A stretch of DNA of 64,000 nt, taken from Dryococelus australis (lineage: Eukaryota; Arthropoda; Insecta; Phasmatodea; Phasmatidae). Position 1 is the first letter of the stretch, and the number at the start of each line of letters is the position of its first letter. The notes beneath the pieces were generated by a model. It saw nothing but the letters and a program-made list of their open reading frames with translations, did not search any database and was not told the DNA's origin. Position numbers and translations under genes: made by a program. Location of the stretch: assembly GCA_029891345.1 (NCBI GenBank), contig CM057005.1, positions 59,599,760 through 59,663,759 on the forward strand, read 5' to 3'. Shown here piece by piece: positions 34,368-45,790 of the stretch.

Positions 34368-35300
34368 CTCCTGTAGGCTAGGAATGTTAATTATGCGTAC
34401 AGTTTCTCACAGTCTGTTTTTCTTCGCGGCCGACAGAACAGGTTCCACTAGCCTCGCAGGCAGTGAGGTCATCGAGGAGCTGTCAGGTTGCATAAATGCC
34501 GCACCTAGCGTCGCTCGTCGTCAAGTAAATAAACGTATGGTTAATTAATTAAGCGCCATGCGAACCGGCTCCCGAGGCAGCAAACTAGCGTGTGCAAACA
34601 GAACGCCTTCTACTCGACCAGAATTAGTACGCGACGACCAAGATCTCTGCAGTTAGACTCCTGGATGAACGAATTAAGACCACGATTTCCCATTTCTACA
34701 GCTTTTGCGAGAATTATTATTATTATTTTTATTTTTTTAACCGAAACGGGAACCGATATCGTAAAATCCTGTCTTCATTTTGTTAAAAATTGTTTTTACT
34801 ATCTAGTCTAATTTTTTTCTCACAGAAAAAAAAACTGTATTCTTTTATCCAATTAATTAATTAACGAAAATGATGTTTATTTAATAATTAGTAAAAATGA
34901 TACTTTTTTTTTTTGTGTTGAAAATTTACACTGCATATCAAAAACATTTTGTAACAAAATTCTAAGAGGATTTTACAGTATCGGCTCCCGTTCGAGTTCA
35001 AAAAATTAATTCTCGCAGAAGCTATAGAGATTGAAGATCGTGAATTCAAGGGCTCCGCCTACAACGCCTGTAAAAGGCCATGGTGAAAATCGCACATCTA
35101 AGGAGCTTTCATCCTACCCTAGGCGTGGTTGCCACTTGGAGCACGTGAGAACTCCAAAGAAAAAAAACTTTAAATATTTAATACAATTGCCATTAAGAAT
35201 AACACGTAAGTAGCTTACTTCATTCATGACATGTAATTTTCTTGAATATGGAAGAGTATTGAAACACGTTATCTTACAGCAAGAGAAACACGTGAAAGCT
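34368..35300. other. Unassigned sequence with T-rich runs
   Basis: Poly-T runs near 34730 and 34902. Short frames only. Confidence 0.4.
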
Positions 35301-35309
35301 TACATCAGT

Positions 35310-35553
35310 TTATTTATCTTAACAACGAGGCCTTGAGAGCCGATGAGGGTGAAATGAGGTGAGAATGGAGCATCGCTGGATTTCAAAGGGGTAAAGGAGG
35401 GGGAGATCCCAGAGCAAACCCGCCGACTAGCGGCATCGTCCGGCACGATTCCCACTTGCGAAAATCCGGGTTTGCCCCAGCCGGGGATTAAACCCGGTTC
35501 GCCTAGGTGGGAGACGAGCAGTCTAACCGCTCAGTCACCGCGGCCCCTGACCC
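35310..35553 (-). mobile_element. tRNA-SINE with 9-bp TSD, tail slightly truncated
   Basis: Main-family copy flanked by TACATCAGT at 35301-35309 and 35554-35562. The B box (reverse GGGTTTAATCCCC) and A-box region are intact at right. The extreme 3' end (left) lacks the usual AAATCTCT text. Confidence 0.8.
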
Positions 35554-35562
35554 TACATCAGT

Positions 35563-36428
35563 CAAATCCGAATAACAAAATTTAAAAGAAATGGTGGAAA
35601 TGGTATTACTTAAGTAGCAAAAGTAAATTGCCATTTTCTGTATTTAATATTTTGTAAATAATTAATAATTATTCTAAGTATAACACTGTTTATACTGTGG
35701 AAAAATTCTAATGTTATGTTTTTTTTTACGTCTTGTAACTCTCTATACCCGATATTTTAGGGCGTCTCTACTCTTATCTCCTTCCCTTCCTACGACCAAA
35801 TAATAACCATTATTTACTTTGTGCGCGATGTTACTTCTCGGAGCTGCTAATGCCATGTTCGGATTCAGTTATTTCGAAATCTAGGCAATTGAAAATTTAG
35901 TGTATTGCATGCGAAGGAAGCTTAGCAGCGCTCCTAACGTTGAGTTTACGAACTGTATTACTGAATGTTTGGAAGTTTCTGTGTTACTCGGCCAACGAAA
36001 ATTAAAATAAATAAATTATAAATATTTTAATTTGGAACATTTTAAACCCGATTTTATTTACCTTTCCTATAAAAAAAATTCCAGCAGACACAGCCTTCCG
36101 GCAACTTGTCGGCCCGATGCCGGTAGGCCTACTGTCGTAACTGTGAGGTATATGACAGAAAATAGTTAGCTGTCAACGATATGGTTTTTATTGAGACAGA
36201 TCGTTGTACTTCAAGATAAGGAATAATGCCCCAGTGAATCATTTCGTTCACTAATATGTACATACAAAGCAGAAAAAACATTAATAAATTTCAATATGAA
36301 ACTCGCAATACATCGTGGCTTGGCACAATTTCCCTCAAGTTGCATCCAAATTAACTGGGAGACTGCATGTCATTGGGTAGTGTGGCATCTATGAAGTTAA
36401 CAGGAAGTGATTTGTTTCAACGGTTTGT
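35563..36428. other. Unassigned AT-rich sequence
   Basis: No second copy or frame of note. Confidence 0.4.
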
Positions 36429-36463
36429 TTCAAAAGAGAATACTTTATCGTGAACAGCCTATA
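36429..36463 (+). mobile_element. Solo MITE A/B terminus
   Basis: TTCAAAAGAGAATACTTTAT then CGTGAACAGCCTATA is the right end of an A/B element with no body. It stops 12 bp before a full MITE A begins, so two termini face each other. Confidence 0.6.
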
Positions 36464-36475
36464 CCTCTCATGACA

Positions 36476-36896
36476 TAGGCTATTCACGGTAAAATGAGCA
36501 CTTTTGAAAACCCTGCTTAAGATCTACTTGTATGCACGTCATGTATTCTTCCACCTTATGTAAGAATAACATGGTCATGGGCCTCATCACTTTATTCTTG
36601 CGTCGGACAAGTGAAACTGGGAAATTATTGCAAAAGTAAACATTATCAAATATGCTAATTTTTACACTTCCGTGCATTGAAAAAACAGGAAAAGAAAGAA
36701 ATAATTTAAGTTATCACAAATAGTTACGGATCACTTTCTATTCGACGTTAAGTTACGGAACTACTTCCCATCCATCGCTACCAACTTTACTGATCACTTG
36801 TCACTCAGGACGCCGGTTAAAATATATGCAGGCAAGGGCAGTGGCTTTTTTCTAATTTTGATTTCAAAAGTGCTCACTTTATCTTGAACAGCCTTT
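36476..36896 (+). mobile_element. MITE family A, full-length copy
   Basis: About 420 bp, TAGGCTATTCACGGTAAAAT to TGCTCACTTTATCTTGAACA, then GCCTTTA. The interior carries CTGCTTAAGATCTACTTG, TTACACTTCCGTGCATTGAA and TTATCACAAATAGTTAC. It has both TIRs with no coding capacity. Confidence 0.85.
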
Positions 36897-37996
36897 AACA
36901 AATATAACATTACAAAGGATCATCTAAGTTGCACATAGCAGAGAAACAACGGCGAAGGACGTTTCATATGGAAGATTCCACTCTTTGTTTAGACTAAACT
37001 TCGCGTTCCCTAATAGCTACTGACAAATAACATTGAACTCAAAACACAGTTTCGGAACAAAACGCTTTTTCACTGCAGGGCCTAGAATAACTTGTTTTCC
37101 TGTGACTGGAAGTGTTCAACCAGTGCTTTAAAAAAATAAATGTAATTTATTATTCGTAGCTATTAACCTATAACCTCGGAGCACTGTATTATGGGCAGTT
37201 TGTGCCTGTTAATGAATTTTTAACGATGTTTCTCTCAGTATGTCATGGAGCCGAGTTCCCTCATTACAAGTGTTTTGATTGGGGGGGGTGGAGGCGGGGG
37301 GGATGGCACAAAACACTTTCCTCCGACTTCAGATTCAGCGCCTCTGATACTCTGTGTTCATCGTTCTTGTTTACGTACTGATCCAGGTAAGTTATCCTTA
37401 GGTGGTATAGGTTCCTTGCCTTCGTACAGTTTATAGGTACTCCCTACACTGCAGAGCTTCATCAAGCTTTTTTTTTTTTTTCTCCCGAAATTTCTCATCT
37501 CACGTCGCGTCTTCATATTGTAAATGGTAAAATATTTCTAATCATCTATCGACCAAGAAAGAGTTATCACAATTTTCCCACCTTTTTAATTTTTTTTTAG
37601 ATTTCTTTACTTTCTCACTTTTGTATCCATTGAAATGCCAACCCTAACCTACTCATACACCTTAAAACGGTACACAATGTCATATTCGGGATACAAACCC
37701 ATAACGCGAGGATGAAAGCGCTTTTTAAATTTCGTCCACTACGGTCAAAATTTACCAGTTTTGGCAACACCTTAGTTTCGTCTTTTTCCAAGAGAAGGAG
37801 AAGTATGTTAAAGGAGCTGCTAAAGGAGCGTGGAGATACTTTTTGTTGTTTGAAGTAATAGGCCTAAGTGGCACGAATTTCCAAACCGCCGTAAAATTTA
37901 CAATTTTTTAGTTACAGCGACGAAGAGAGCATCGCGTTTATTTGGCATTGCTCGTTCCCGAAACTCGAGGCCATAGAAAATACAGTGTCGTTCTGT
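36897..37996. other. Unassigned sequence, possible 5' splice site
   Basis: G-rich run at about 37281-37300. A strong splice-donor match CAG|GTAAGT at 37384-37392 follows a 140-bp moderately GC-rich stretch that could be a non-coding exon, but no acceptor or gene was identified. Poly-T near 37470. A B-box-like GGGTTTGTATCCCG (minus strand) near 37690 recurs near 53385. Confidence 0.3.
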
Positions 37997-38164
37997 ATTT
38001 TCGCATAGGGAATATTGCTGGACGATGCCGCTGGTCGCCGGGTTTTCTCGTGGACCTCCCGTTCCCTCGCATTTGCATTCCGGCCATGCTCCATTCTAAA
38101 CTCGCTTCACCAACATCGGCTCTCAAGATCTCGATGTTGAGAGACACCCATATCTCTTCACTGT
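37997..38164 (+). mobile_element. tRNA-SINE, 5'-truncated
   Basis: Begins in the mid-body (GACGATGCCGCTGGTCGCCG) and ends CACCCATATCTCTTCACTGT. The tRNA-like head is absent, as expected for incomplete reverse transcription. Confidence 0.7.
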
Positions 38165-38417
38165 TCATCAGCGGCGTGTGGTGAACTGTTGCAAGGTAAG
38201 CTGTGATTTCCTGTGTGCTATAGCTAATCGTTTACTAATTCACACATCGGTCACTTGAACATAGTAGCGCATTTGATGTCTCAGCTCGTATGTGACGGGT
38301 GCCTCGTCGCTCTCTCGTGAGTGGCCGCAGTACATTCAGTTACTCCAGGCTCTACTCTGGTTGCTGGCTACTGCTGCGTGCGCCGAGTGTGTACAGCACT
38401 GAGCAAGCACCAGACTA

Positions 38418-38836
38418 TAAGCTGTTCACGGTAAAATGAACACTTTTAAAAAGTCCTGCTTAAGAACTACTTGCATACATGTTGTGTATTCCTCCCCCTT
38501 ATGTAAAATTAGCATGGCTATAGGCCCCATCACTTTATTCATCCGTCGATCAAATGAAACTGTAAAATTATTATGATAGTAAATACTTAACTAATCTACT
38601 CATTTTTACACTTCGATGCATTAAAGAACAGAAAGTGAAAGAAATAATTTTAAGTTATCACAAATGGTTACCTAGCACTTTTCATTCGACGTTAAGATAT
38701 GGATCTACTTTCAATCAATCGTTACCAACTTTACTAGGCGACTGTCACTCAGTGCGCCAATTGAAATGTATGCATATAATGACTTTTTTTACAAAGTTCA
38801 TTTCTAAAGTGGTCACTTTATCGTGAACAGCCTTTA
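38418..38836 (+). mobile_element. MITE family A, full-length copy
   Basis: TAAGCTGTTCACGGTAAAAT to GTGGTCACTTTATCGTGAAC, then AGCCTTTA. The interior matches 36476-36896. A single change in each end makes it slightly older than the copy at 36.5 kb. Confidence 0.85.
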
Positions 38837-39186
38837 CCTTGCAGCACTCTTCGCGTGTGTTACTGGGTACGTGCGCTCTACCACATATTCCTTCAAGCGC
38901 GGGAGGACACACCCCTGGAGAGCGGGCGACGCTCTAATTGAACCAGCCGGGGTTCGCCCGAGGAATGCGCTACGACACGACCGTCGCGACGTGGTACGTC
39001 GAAACTCCCGACGACCAGCGCATTATCGAATACCTCGACCAACCCTCCCCCCGGCTCGTGATCGCCGGGGGGCGACGGGTTCGCCGCACGTGGGACGGGA
39101 ATCGAGGACGCGTTGCGTGCCATGTGCGTGTGGGACGATTGCGTGGCGGCGATATTACGCACGAAAAAGACCTCCTAGCCGCAGGG
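38837..39186. other. GC-rich island of unknown origin
   Basis: Visibly much richer in G+C and CpG than its surroundings between about 38890 and 39186 (for example CGCCGGGGGGCGACGGGTTC). Long frames exist on several frames of both strands, including 38938-39309 and 38823-39203 on the plus strand. None has a recognised domain, and multiple overlapping frames are expected at this composition. It could be a fragment of a CpG-rich exon, a foreign or plasmid-like insert, or a GC-rich repeat. It ends where a SINE begins. Confidence 0.4.
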
Positions 39187-39605
39187 GGCCCTGCTGTGGA
39201 TGAGCGGTTAGGTTGCTCGCCTCCCACCAAGCCGGACGATGCCGCTGGTCGGCGAGTTTTCTGGGAATTTCCCCGCCCTTTCATTCCGGCGCTGCTCCAT
39301 TGCGGATGAAGAGATTTGGGCGGCTCTTAACAGCGAGATCTTGGGAGCAGATGAGGGTGATTGAAGTGAATATGGAGCGGCGCCGGAATGAAGGGGCGGG
39401 GAAACGGGTGATCCCCGAGAATGCCCGCCGACCAAAGGCATCGTCCGGTGACCCGTCCGGGGATTGAACCCGGTTCACCTTGGTGGGAGGCGAGCTTGCT
39501 AATCGCTTAGCCACCGTGGCCCCGCTTCTCCATTCTCACTTGGCTTCACCCACGTCGGCTCTCAAGACCTCGCCTTTAAGAGCCGCCCAAATCTCTTCAC
39601 TCTCT
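39187..39605 (+). mobile_element. tRNA-SINE split by another SINE
   Basis: Head and mid-body at 39187-39301 (GATGAGCGGTTAGGTTGCTC, CCCACCAAG, GATGCCGCTGGTCGGCGAG) and the 3' part at 39535-39605 (TCACTTGGCTTCACCCACG, AAGAGCCGCCCAAATCTCTT). The B box region is deleted between CCCACCAAG and CCGGACGATG. Confidence 0.75.
39302..39523 (-). mobile_element. tRNA-SINE nested in opposite orientation
   Basis: A minus-strand SINE inserted in the SINE above. Its TSD is GCTGCTCCATT (39291-39301) and GCTTCTCCATT (39524-39534), one mismatch. Head at right with reverse B box GGGTTCAATCCCC. A short segment between the CCGGTGACCC and CATCGTCC motifs is missing. Confidence 0.8.
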
Positions 39606-39620
39606 CACCTCTAGCCACAC

Positions 39621-39622
<2 letters not shown>

Positions 39623-39690
<68 letters not shown>
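39623..39690. repeat. (AT)n-(AC)n compound microsatellite
   Basis: About 24 AT units (39623-39670) followed by 10 AC units (39671-39690), a common compound dinucleotide arrangement. Confidence 0.95.
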
Positions 39691-40437
39691 CTGTTGCTTG
39701 GGATACCACGTTTTTCATACGAAACTGCTGAACGTGTTTGCGATATGTTAACCGACGAAAAGAACACCTATTTATGGCGGCAAGGAATGGTACTGCCCGC
39801 CCTCACAGCTTCATCGATTCTGTGCGAGATCCAAATAAACACCAAGTGAAAATCAGGCGCTTATTGGGGATCATTCTCCGCCACCTTGGAATTTTTCTTT
39901 TTTCGGCTACTACCCGCAAACGTGGATTTCGGATGAATTTTTTCGGACGACATGAGATGGGGTACAACGTAATGCGATTTTCTGAAATCGGTTCTGTTTG
40001 ACTGTCATAGCTATTATGACCTCTGTAGTTGCTCCCACAAAATAATCAATTATCTCAACACGACCGTCACAAGTTAGAAACTATCAAATTCAGAATACAT
40101 GTAGCAATTCAAGAACATTAAGGAAGGTATTGTCCATGCTTTGTCGTGCCAAAAGTTGAACTACACCTTCTGAAATCGAATTTGTAGCGGAAAATCTATA
40201 AAAAAAATAGTTCAACACGAACTGACCTCTCTTTATCTCGAACTCTGGCCGGGACGCCGTTCGCCGATCAGCACTTGATAATATACTTGTTAGCCGAGAG
40301 CTCAACCAATAGGGTACATTTCGCATCACGCGTAGCCAGCCAATCAGACGCAATATCCGTTGCCAGAGCGTCGCCCAGTCAGGGAATGAGTAAGACCACA
40401 TGAAAGGCTAACCAAGCTTGATTCCCCACAGGGTCGC
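39691..40437. other. Unassigned sequence
   Basis: No second copies. Minus-strand 103-codon frame (40090-40401) has no recognisable domain. Confidence 0.4.
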
Positions 40438-40612
40438 TCCAGGATTTTTTGCATTTAGGAATAGTGCCGGGTTGGTGCCGCTGGTAGGCGGATTTTCTCA
40501 GTGACCTCCCGTTCCCTCAACCGCTGTATTCCGGCGCTTCTCCATACTCAACTCACTTCACCGTCGTCGGGTCTCAAGACCTCGATGTCAAGAGCCGGCC
40601 AAATCTCTCCAC
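40438..40612 (+). mobile_element. tRNA-SINE, 5'-truncated
   Basis: Starts near TCCAGGATTTTTTGCATTT, with GTGCCGCTGGTAGGCGGAT and TTTCTCAGTGACCTCCCG, ending AGAGCCGGCCAAATCTCTCC. The tRNA head is missing. Confidence 0.7.
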
Positions 40613-40619
40613 CACCACT

Positions 40620-40775
40620 TCGCTGCCGAAGCTCTTGGAAATGTGGAATGGTTCCGTATTTTACGGAGCTCTGATCCGTCTTATATCATTACGGAGTGCG
40701 TTTCCGTGTACCGACCTTACATTTCCGTAAAAAAAAAAAAAACCTTCCGTGAATGTAAGGATAGTTTTAACAGAG
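40620..40775. mobile_element. Fragment related to the TTACGGA-rich hAT-like element
   Basis: Repeated TTCCGTA/TTACGGA motifs, and a right end that reads, reverse-complemented, CACTCTGTTAAAACTATCC, comparable to CACTGTTAAAAATTTCC at 31111. It is much shorter than that element. A poly-A run of 14 lies at 40729-40742. Confidence 0.45.
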
Positions 40776-41689
40776 TGGCAGCTTCCAATACGCCATTGCG
40801 TATGCGCAGAATATGAGACACGTAGTTTTGCAGTCATAGCAAAAAATATTTACTCTGAACGACACGAACACCATATCTGCCAACTAAATATTTGGTGGCA
40901 GCCAATGCATATCTTTTCAATAAAGAAACATGTTATAGACCACCACATGTTATTGTGCATCACAATCTGTTTTTGCCGGCGGCAAAATTTAGCATTGGAA
41001 AGCATTAATCAAATAGTTTCTGTAATCACAAACCAGATTTTTCTTTCAATACAGAATTATAATTCTAAGGTTAAACAGACCCTTTTTAAAAATGAGTATG
41101 GGATTAAGTTACGTATAAAGGAACTGTACAAACGTTTGCACAGTAAATAAAATCCATTATTGATAATATAATCCTTACATAGTATAAAACAAAGTGGCCC
41201 GACCGCGTGTCTGTATTCGGCTAAGGCTTCTAAATAACTTGATGGATTTTTATGCGGTTTTCACCATAATTTAGAGAATTTCTTGAGGAATATTTAAGTA
41301 TATAATACAATAATATTTAATGTAATGGTAGCAGAGAAATGTCAAATGTTTCTTATCAATTCGGAAAAGGCCGCTTTTCAGACGCTTACATGGCTTACGC
41401 TGAGTAAACCATGAGAGATACGCCAAAATAATGTACTACAGAATTGTATCTCAAAAAGGTCTACAAAAATGTCTGCGACAGCATATGTTTGTCTTTTAAG
41501 GATGACCCACAGTAACCATTTTTGTCTTACGAAGACTGTGAACAACACGGTATTAATCCTATGTTAGTTACCTTAAGTATTTAGTGTATATACTTGATGT
41601 AAAACCTAAAGAACGCCATATTTGTAAATCGCACCCGAGTGAGGCCGGATCGGGTCGCTAGTTAAAAAATATTACACATACTTTTTTTA
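40776..41689. other. Unassigned sequence
   Basis: The 133-codon frame at 40749-41150 starts at GTG inside the preceding MITE fragment and has no recognisable domain. Confidence 0.4.
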
Positions 41690-41876
41690 CATGCAACCAT
41701 AGGAATTAGTATGCTTGCCCTACAGGTTTGCACAGTAAATACGTTCTTTCATATGCAGCATAAATCGCGCTTATGTGACAATTTTGTTACGACGTGCACT
41801 AATTTTTAATGACTTATGCATGATGTACAGTTGAGTGAAATGCTCTATCGGAAGCTATTCTACTTCTGCATTGACG
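41690..41876 (+). repeat. Diverged copy of the fold-back element arm
   Basis: TTCTTTCATATGCAGCATAA, GTGACAATTTTGTTACGACG, CACTAATTTTTAATGACTTA and TCGGAAGCTATTCTACTTCT parallel the right arm at 29475-29602 in the same order. It shows that the fold-back element belongs to a dispersed family. Confidence 0.5.
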
Positions 41877-44746
41877 CGCTTGAAGAACCTGCAACAGAAA
41901 CTGGTCGAGCTGTTGTAATGTCGCCGTACCTCTTTCGCTGCTTTGTGAAAAACCCCTGAAGCCAATCAGCGCACCCACGTTCCCCGCTAGTAACACACGA
42001 CAGCATTCTATGGAGATTTTCAACATCCTCTGGATACTAAAAAATTGTCAACAGCTCATAAATTCCGTTGCGTAATGTGCTGACTCATCGACTCGTATAG
42101 AATATACCGTAGGAGTTGTTTACGTGATATTTCAGTCCGGTTTAGAATTAAACATCATTTTGGTGAGTCCGAAAAATGAATGACATTTTAATGTTAGAAA
42201 TCAAGACATCTGAAACCTTGAATATACATTCACATGTTGAAAAGCGTAAACGTTTTCTACCGCTACAAAAGAAAATATTTTTAATCAGAAAGTTTTACTG
42301 TTACCAGTCCTATAAATAGTCACCGTTAATTTTTGTAAAATCGTACGTACTATTAATATATGTCTAGGTTCACAAAATTTTAAAAAACTTTATGTTTCTC
42401 CGGTAGCACTTATTTCTATAGCACAATATTTTTTATTGGGGTGTTTCTAAGAAGTATGTAATACGCAAAGTTAAATTTAAAGGCACATTTAGTAACAAAA
42501 AATACTAATTAAAGGGTTTGTTTAAAGATTCGTTAGCTGCTGTTATTGGTAACTGCCAACATAACAAATCTGGTAAAAATCCGTAATTCCAGACAAATGT
42601 AATGTCCCCAAAATAGCTTAAATGCCATTATTTACAGATATCATTATATACGATTGATAATTGAAGGGAAACAGACTAAGTCACAAGTTATTAGAAGAGC
42701 AATGACTTTGGCACAATCCATTGAAATAGTTTAGAGAGGCGGGGAAGAGAGAGAACCGTACATATAAACATATAGAAACGTAATCGCATTATTTCAGAGA
42801 GGAAAGTAGGCTGGTAAAAATAACATCTATCTGCCAAAAATAGACACGACAAAATAAAAGTTTCCGTCTTGCTGTGCAACCAAAATAACAGACATGGTAT
42901 TATCAGGAAACTACAAATATACAGAATGTTTCGTAACTTATGTTACAGACTTTGGAAGGTGATCCCTTATGGAAAAACATTACGAAAATGCCGATTGACG
43001 TATGTCCGGAAACAACGAAAGTTACGCTTGAAAAGTAGTTTTTTACTAAATAGAATGGCAAAAAGTAATATTAAGTTACAATATTTAAATATCTTAAGCT
43101 CGTGTTAATTTGTTTCTACTTTATTAAAACAAAATTAATTTTAAAGCCCAGTCTGGGTTATTTTCGGCGACCGTAATACTCGTAAATAGCCATTCAGTTA
43201 AGCGTTCTGTAATGAAAGCGATTTTCTTTTTCAGGATGCGACAAGCCTAATGAACACTGTGCATCCTCTAGGTTGGGCAGTGCCAGAATGTGACGCGCGA
43301 CTCAAATAACCAAGTCTCCTACGACTGTTGTGTAAGGCCTGTCTGTCAAGTCCGGGTGAGTGACAGGCGAAACCCGCCTTGACGGGGATGCTTAAACGTC
43401 TGGACGCCGTCGTGAATCGTATCTGCTGAACGACAAAACATTTTTGAAAACGCCACTGTCGAGTCGGCCAATGTCTGTCATGTGGTATTAAAAAAACTAG
43501 AGGCCAATTAATGGACAGTGAGGCAAAATTTTAAGTGATATGTTACCCTAGATGACGTAAAATATCATTTCAAAGTTACATGTTGTGGGTCCGAGCATTA
43601 TTACTTATTTCCCTTCGTTTATAAACTATCTCAAAGACGCTATTAAACATCTCCTGTTTCTAGGCCAAGCTTAAATAGTTATTACAGATTGTTTTACCGA
43701 GGGTGTAATTACCGACTATGATAACTGTCCAGTTAAAAATAATAAATTTAAAAACCTATATAAACTAAACAACACAAATTTTCCGACGAGTTGTTGGTTT
43801 TCAGACTAGCAAAGACCAAGCTTTAGTATTAGAAACATAATAGCCTTGCAAATTTGAGTCGTATTTGCTGCAGTATAATTCAAATTTTACCGTAGTTCGT
43901 ATGTTGCAGGGACCAACTTTTCACTTATAAAACACACTAATCTGCTATAGAGAATCTTCTTTGGCGGCTTACTTCTAAACCCTTGTATAATTCTGAGGAA
44001 ATTGTACAAGAGAACAAAACCGCAAAAGAGAATTTTGTTGGTACCTTATGGCATTGTCGATCAGTGCAGTACAAAAATTAGAATGATAAGTTATTCATGT
44101 CGCAGATGTATTGATCATGTCGATAGTACAATTATTATTTACAAAATCTTGTTCCGCCGTTTCAAGCAGTGTGCGAGTATCAAAAATTTTCACGATATCG
44201 TCATTGAAGTGACAACATATCAGTTCTGTGATAAGGCTTTAGAGTAGCAACAAACAATAATGTTAGCTTATTTCAGTTCCACCTGTAGCGGGTAAGAAAT
44301 CATAATAATTATGAAGCTTTTCTACAGAGGAATCTATCTGTTCTGTTGTTGTAGCGGAGTAGCCTATTGGGAGTTTATAAGTACGATTGTAGATCAAATC
44401 GTTTACAGGACCACATTAGTCAGTTATGGTATCACGATTTAGGTTTGAAATGTGTATAACGTGCCAAAAACATATTGGATTGCTGTCCATATTGTTAAAA
44501 ATAAAAGCCTGATTGGCGTATATGAGTTCGTGAGGGATGGAGGTCTTAATAAAAATAAAAGAACTAAATTTGATTTCTAATTTATTCACACAGCTATTAT
44601 TTACAGCATTAAATTAGCTATCTCCACTCCCTAATACTCATTTTATGTCTCAGTAAGCCCAATATTTAATGTCTATTTTCACCATAATTAACGTCCTTCT
44701 TCAATTAACTCATAATCATCATTAAAACGTTTTCAGTCTGTTCCCA
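41877..44746. other. Unassigned 2.9-kb stretch
   Basis: No repeat partner was recognised. Frames reach 79-81 codons with no conserved-looking motif. It lies immediately 3' of the candidate small secreted-protein frame on the minus strand, so it could include its 3' untranslated sequence or introns. Confidence 0.4.
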
Positions 44747-44983
44747 TCATTTGTAATGTCTTTTACTCATGCACTTTGTCCGATAATCCAGCCTTCCAGC
44801 CTCGCTCTTCACTGCCTGATACTCGCAGTCGCATATTTTACTTCCGTTGGTCATTTCTCTCACTTCTCTCACTGCTCGCCTTGACCTTGAAAGTTCGACG
44901 CACCCCGAGTCACGCTTAGATAAACTAGGACAGCAAACCACTAGAAAACTCACCAGATAAATACAGAAGCTCAATACAACCAT
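44747..44983 (-). CDS. Candidate small secreted peptide or first coding exon
   Basis: 78 codons from ATG at 44983 to TGA at 44747. The first ~22 residues are a textbook-like signal peptide (MVVLSFCIYLVSFLVVCC), followed by PSLSKR, a plausible dibasic processing site. A basic, polar remainder has four cysteines (SGC, KICDC, TKC) and ends SKRHYK. Small secreted peptides, such as neuropeptide or cysteine-rich precursors, have this plan, but no known family is recognised. Upstream on the minus strand, at 44984-45180, the DNA is less AT-rich and includes a TTATATGATA box-like text. A strong splice donor, CTG|GTGAGT, lies inside the signal-peptide codons, so the real gene might instead use only the first ten codons as an exon. 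A chance frame cannot be excluded; the sequence has no second copy here. Confidence 0.3.
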   Translation of the reverse strand: MVVLSFCIYLVSFLVVCCPSLSKRDSGCVELSRSRRAVREVREMTNGSKICDCEYQAVKSEAGRLDYRTKCMSKRHYK

Positions 44984-45428
44984 AGTCAGCAGCGCGCACC
45001 GCAAAAAAGAAAAGGATTATCGTGTCGGCTCGCTTTCTGCAACTGGCATGCCGCTCGCCTGTCATTCAAAACAGTTCATTGGTTTGCCGACGCCGCTATC
45101 ATATAACTGCTCTGACCTTCCCATCCACTCGCTCGCGCGGAACGAAGTAGCGACCGCGTAACAATATATTAACAATTTGGGTGGGTTATATATTTCATTC
45201 CTACGGCCATTTTTTTCAATTATGCGTGACTGGGTATATTATTTTATGTGAATGTTTTCTGAGGAAAAGTAATCATTTATATACGGTTACCACTTTTTAC
45301 GTTTGTGCTATTCGGCAAATCAAAAAATGCATCCCTTAAAAAAATGTTTTGCACTACTTGTAATCGGTTACATATGAAGGATGTTTTCTGGGACATTTGG
45401 CGTTTTACAAAAATACAATCGTCAAGTC
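44984..45428. other. Sequence upstream of the small frame
   Basis: Contains TTATATGATA (minus strand, near 45100) and CpG-containing text, then AT-rich DNA up to a MITE. No second copy was noticed. Promoter function is only a possibility. Confidence 0.25.
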
Positions 45429-45668
45429 TATAGGCCATTCACGGCAAATTTAACACTTTTAAAGGCCCTCCCAACAAGCATTGGCACTAATAAACATATT
45501 TAATTGCAGCTTTAGGTGTTAGCCGTTGAAAGTGGTGAGATGTGTACACTTCGTTTATTAGTCACACTACAAGATTTATATTACAAAATGGTGGGAAGAT
45601 TAAAATTGGCTGAAAGGAAAAATTTTACAGGCCCTTAAAAGTGCTCACTTTATCGTGAATAGCCTATA
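45429..45668 (+). mobile_element. MITE family B copy
   Basis: TATAGGCCATTCACGGCAAA to GCTCACTTTATCGTGAATAG, then CCTATA. Interior ACTAATAAACATATTTAATT and CGTTTATTAGTCACAC matches the reverse of 22261-22502. TATA on each side. Confidence 0.85.
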
Positions 45669-45790
45669 GTGTACACTGTACAGACAGTGTAAATCTCATC
45701 CCATACTTTCTCTTAGACCATGAGCAACCTGGTAAGTAAGACACCCTGGTGGTGCAAAACATTTATTTGAGGTTGTGTATTATAAACAAA

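Noticed and set aside
38823..39309. Plus-strand frames of 123-126 codons
   Set aside because: They lie in the GC-rich island where stop codons are rare, overlap in several frames, start in a MITE end or end in a SINE.
40749..41150. 133-codon frame
   Set aside because: Starts at GTG inside a MITE fragment; the translation has no domain-like pattern.
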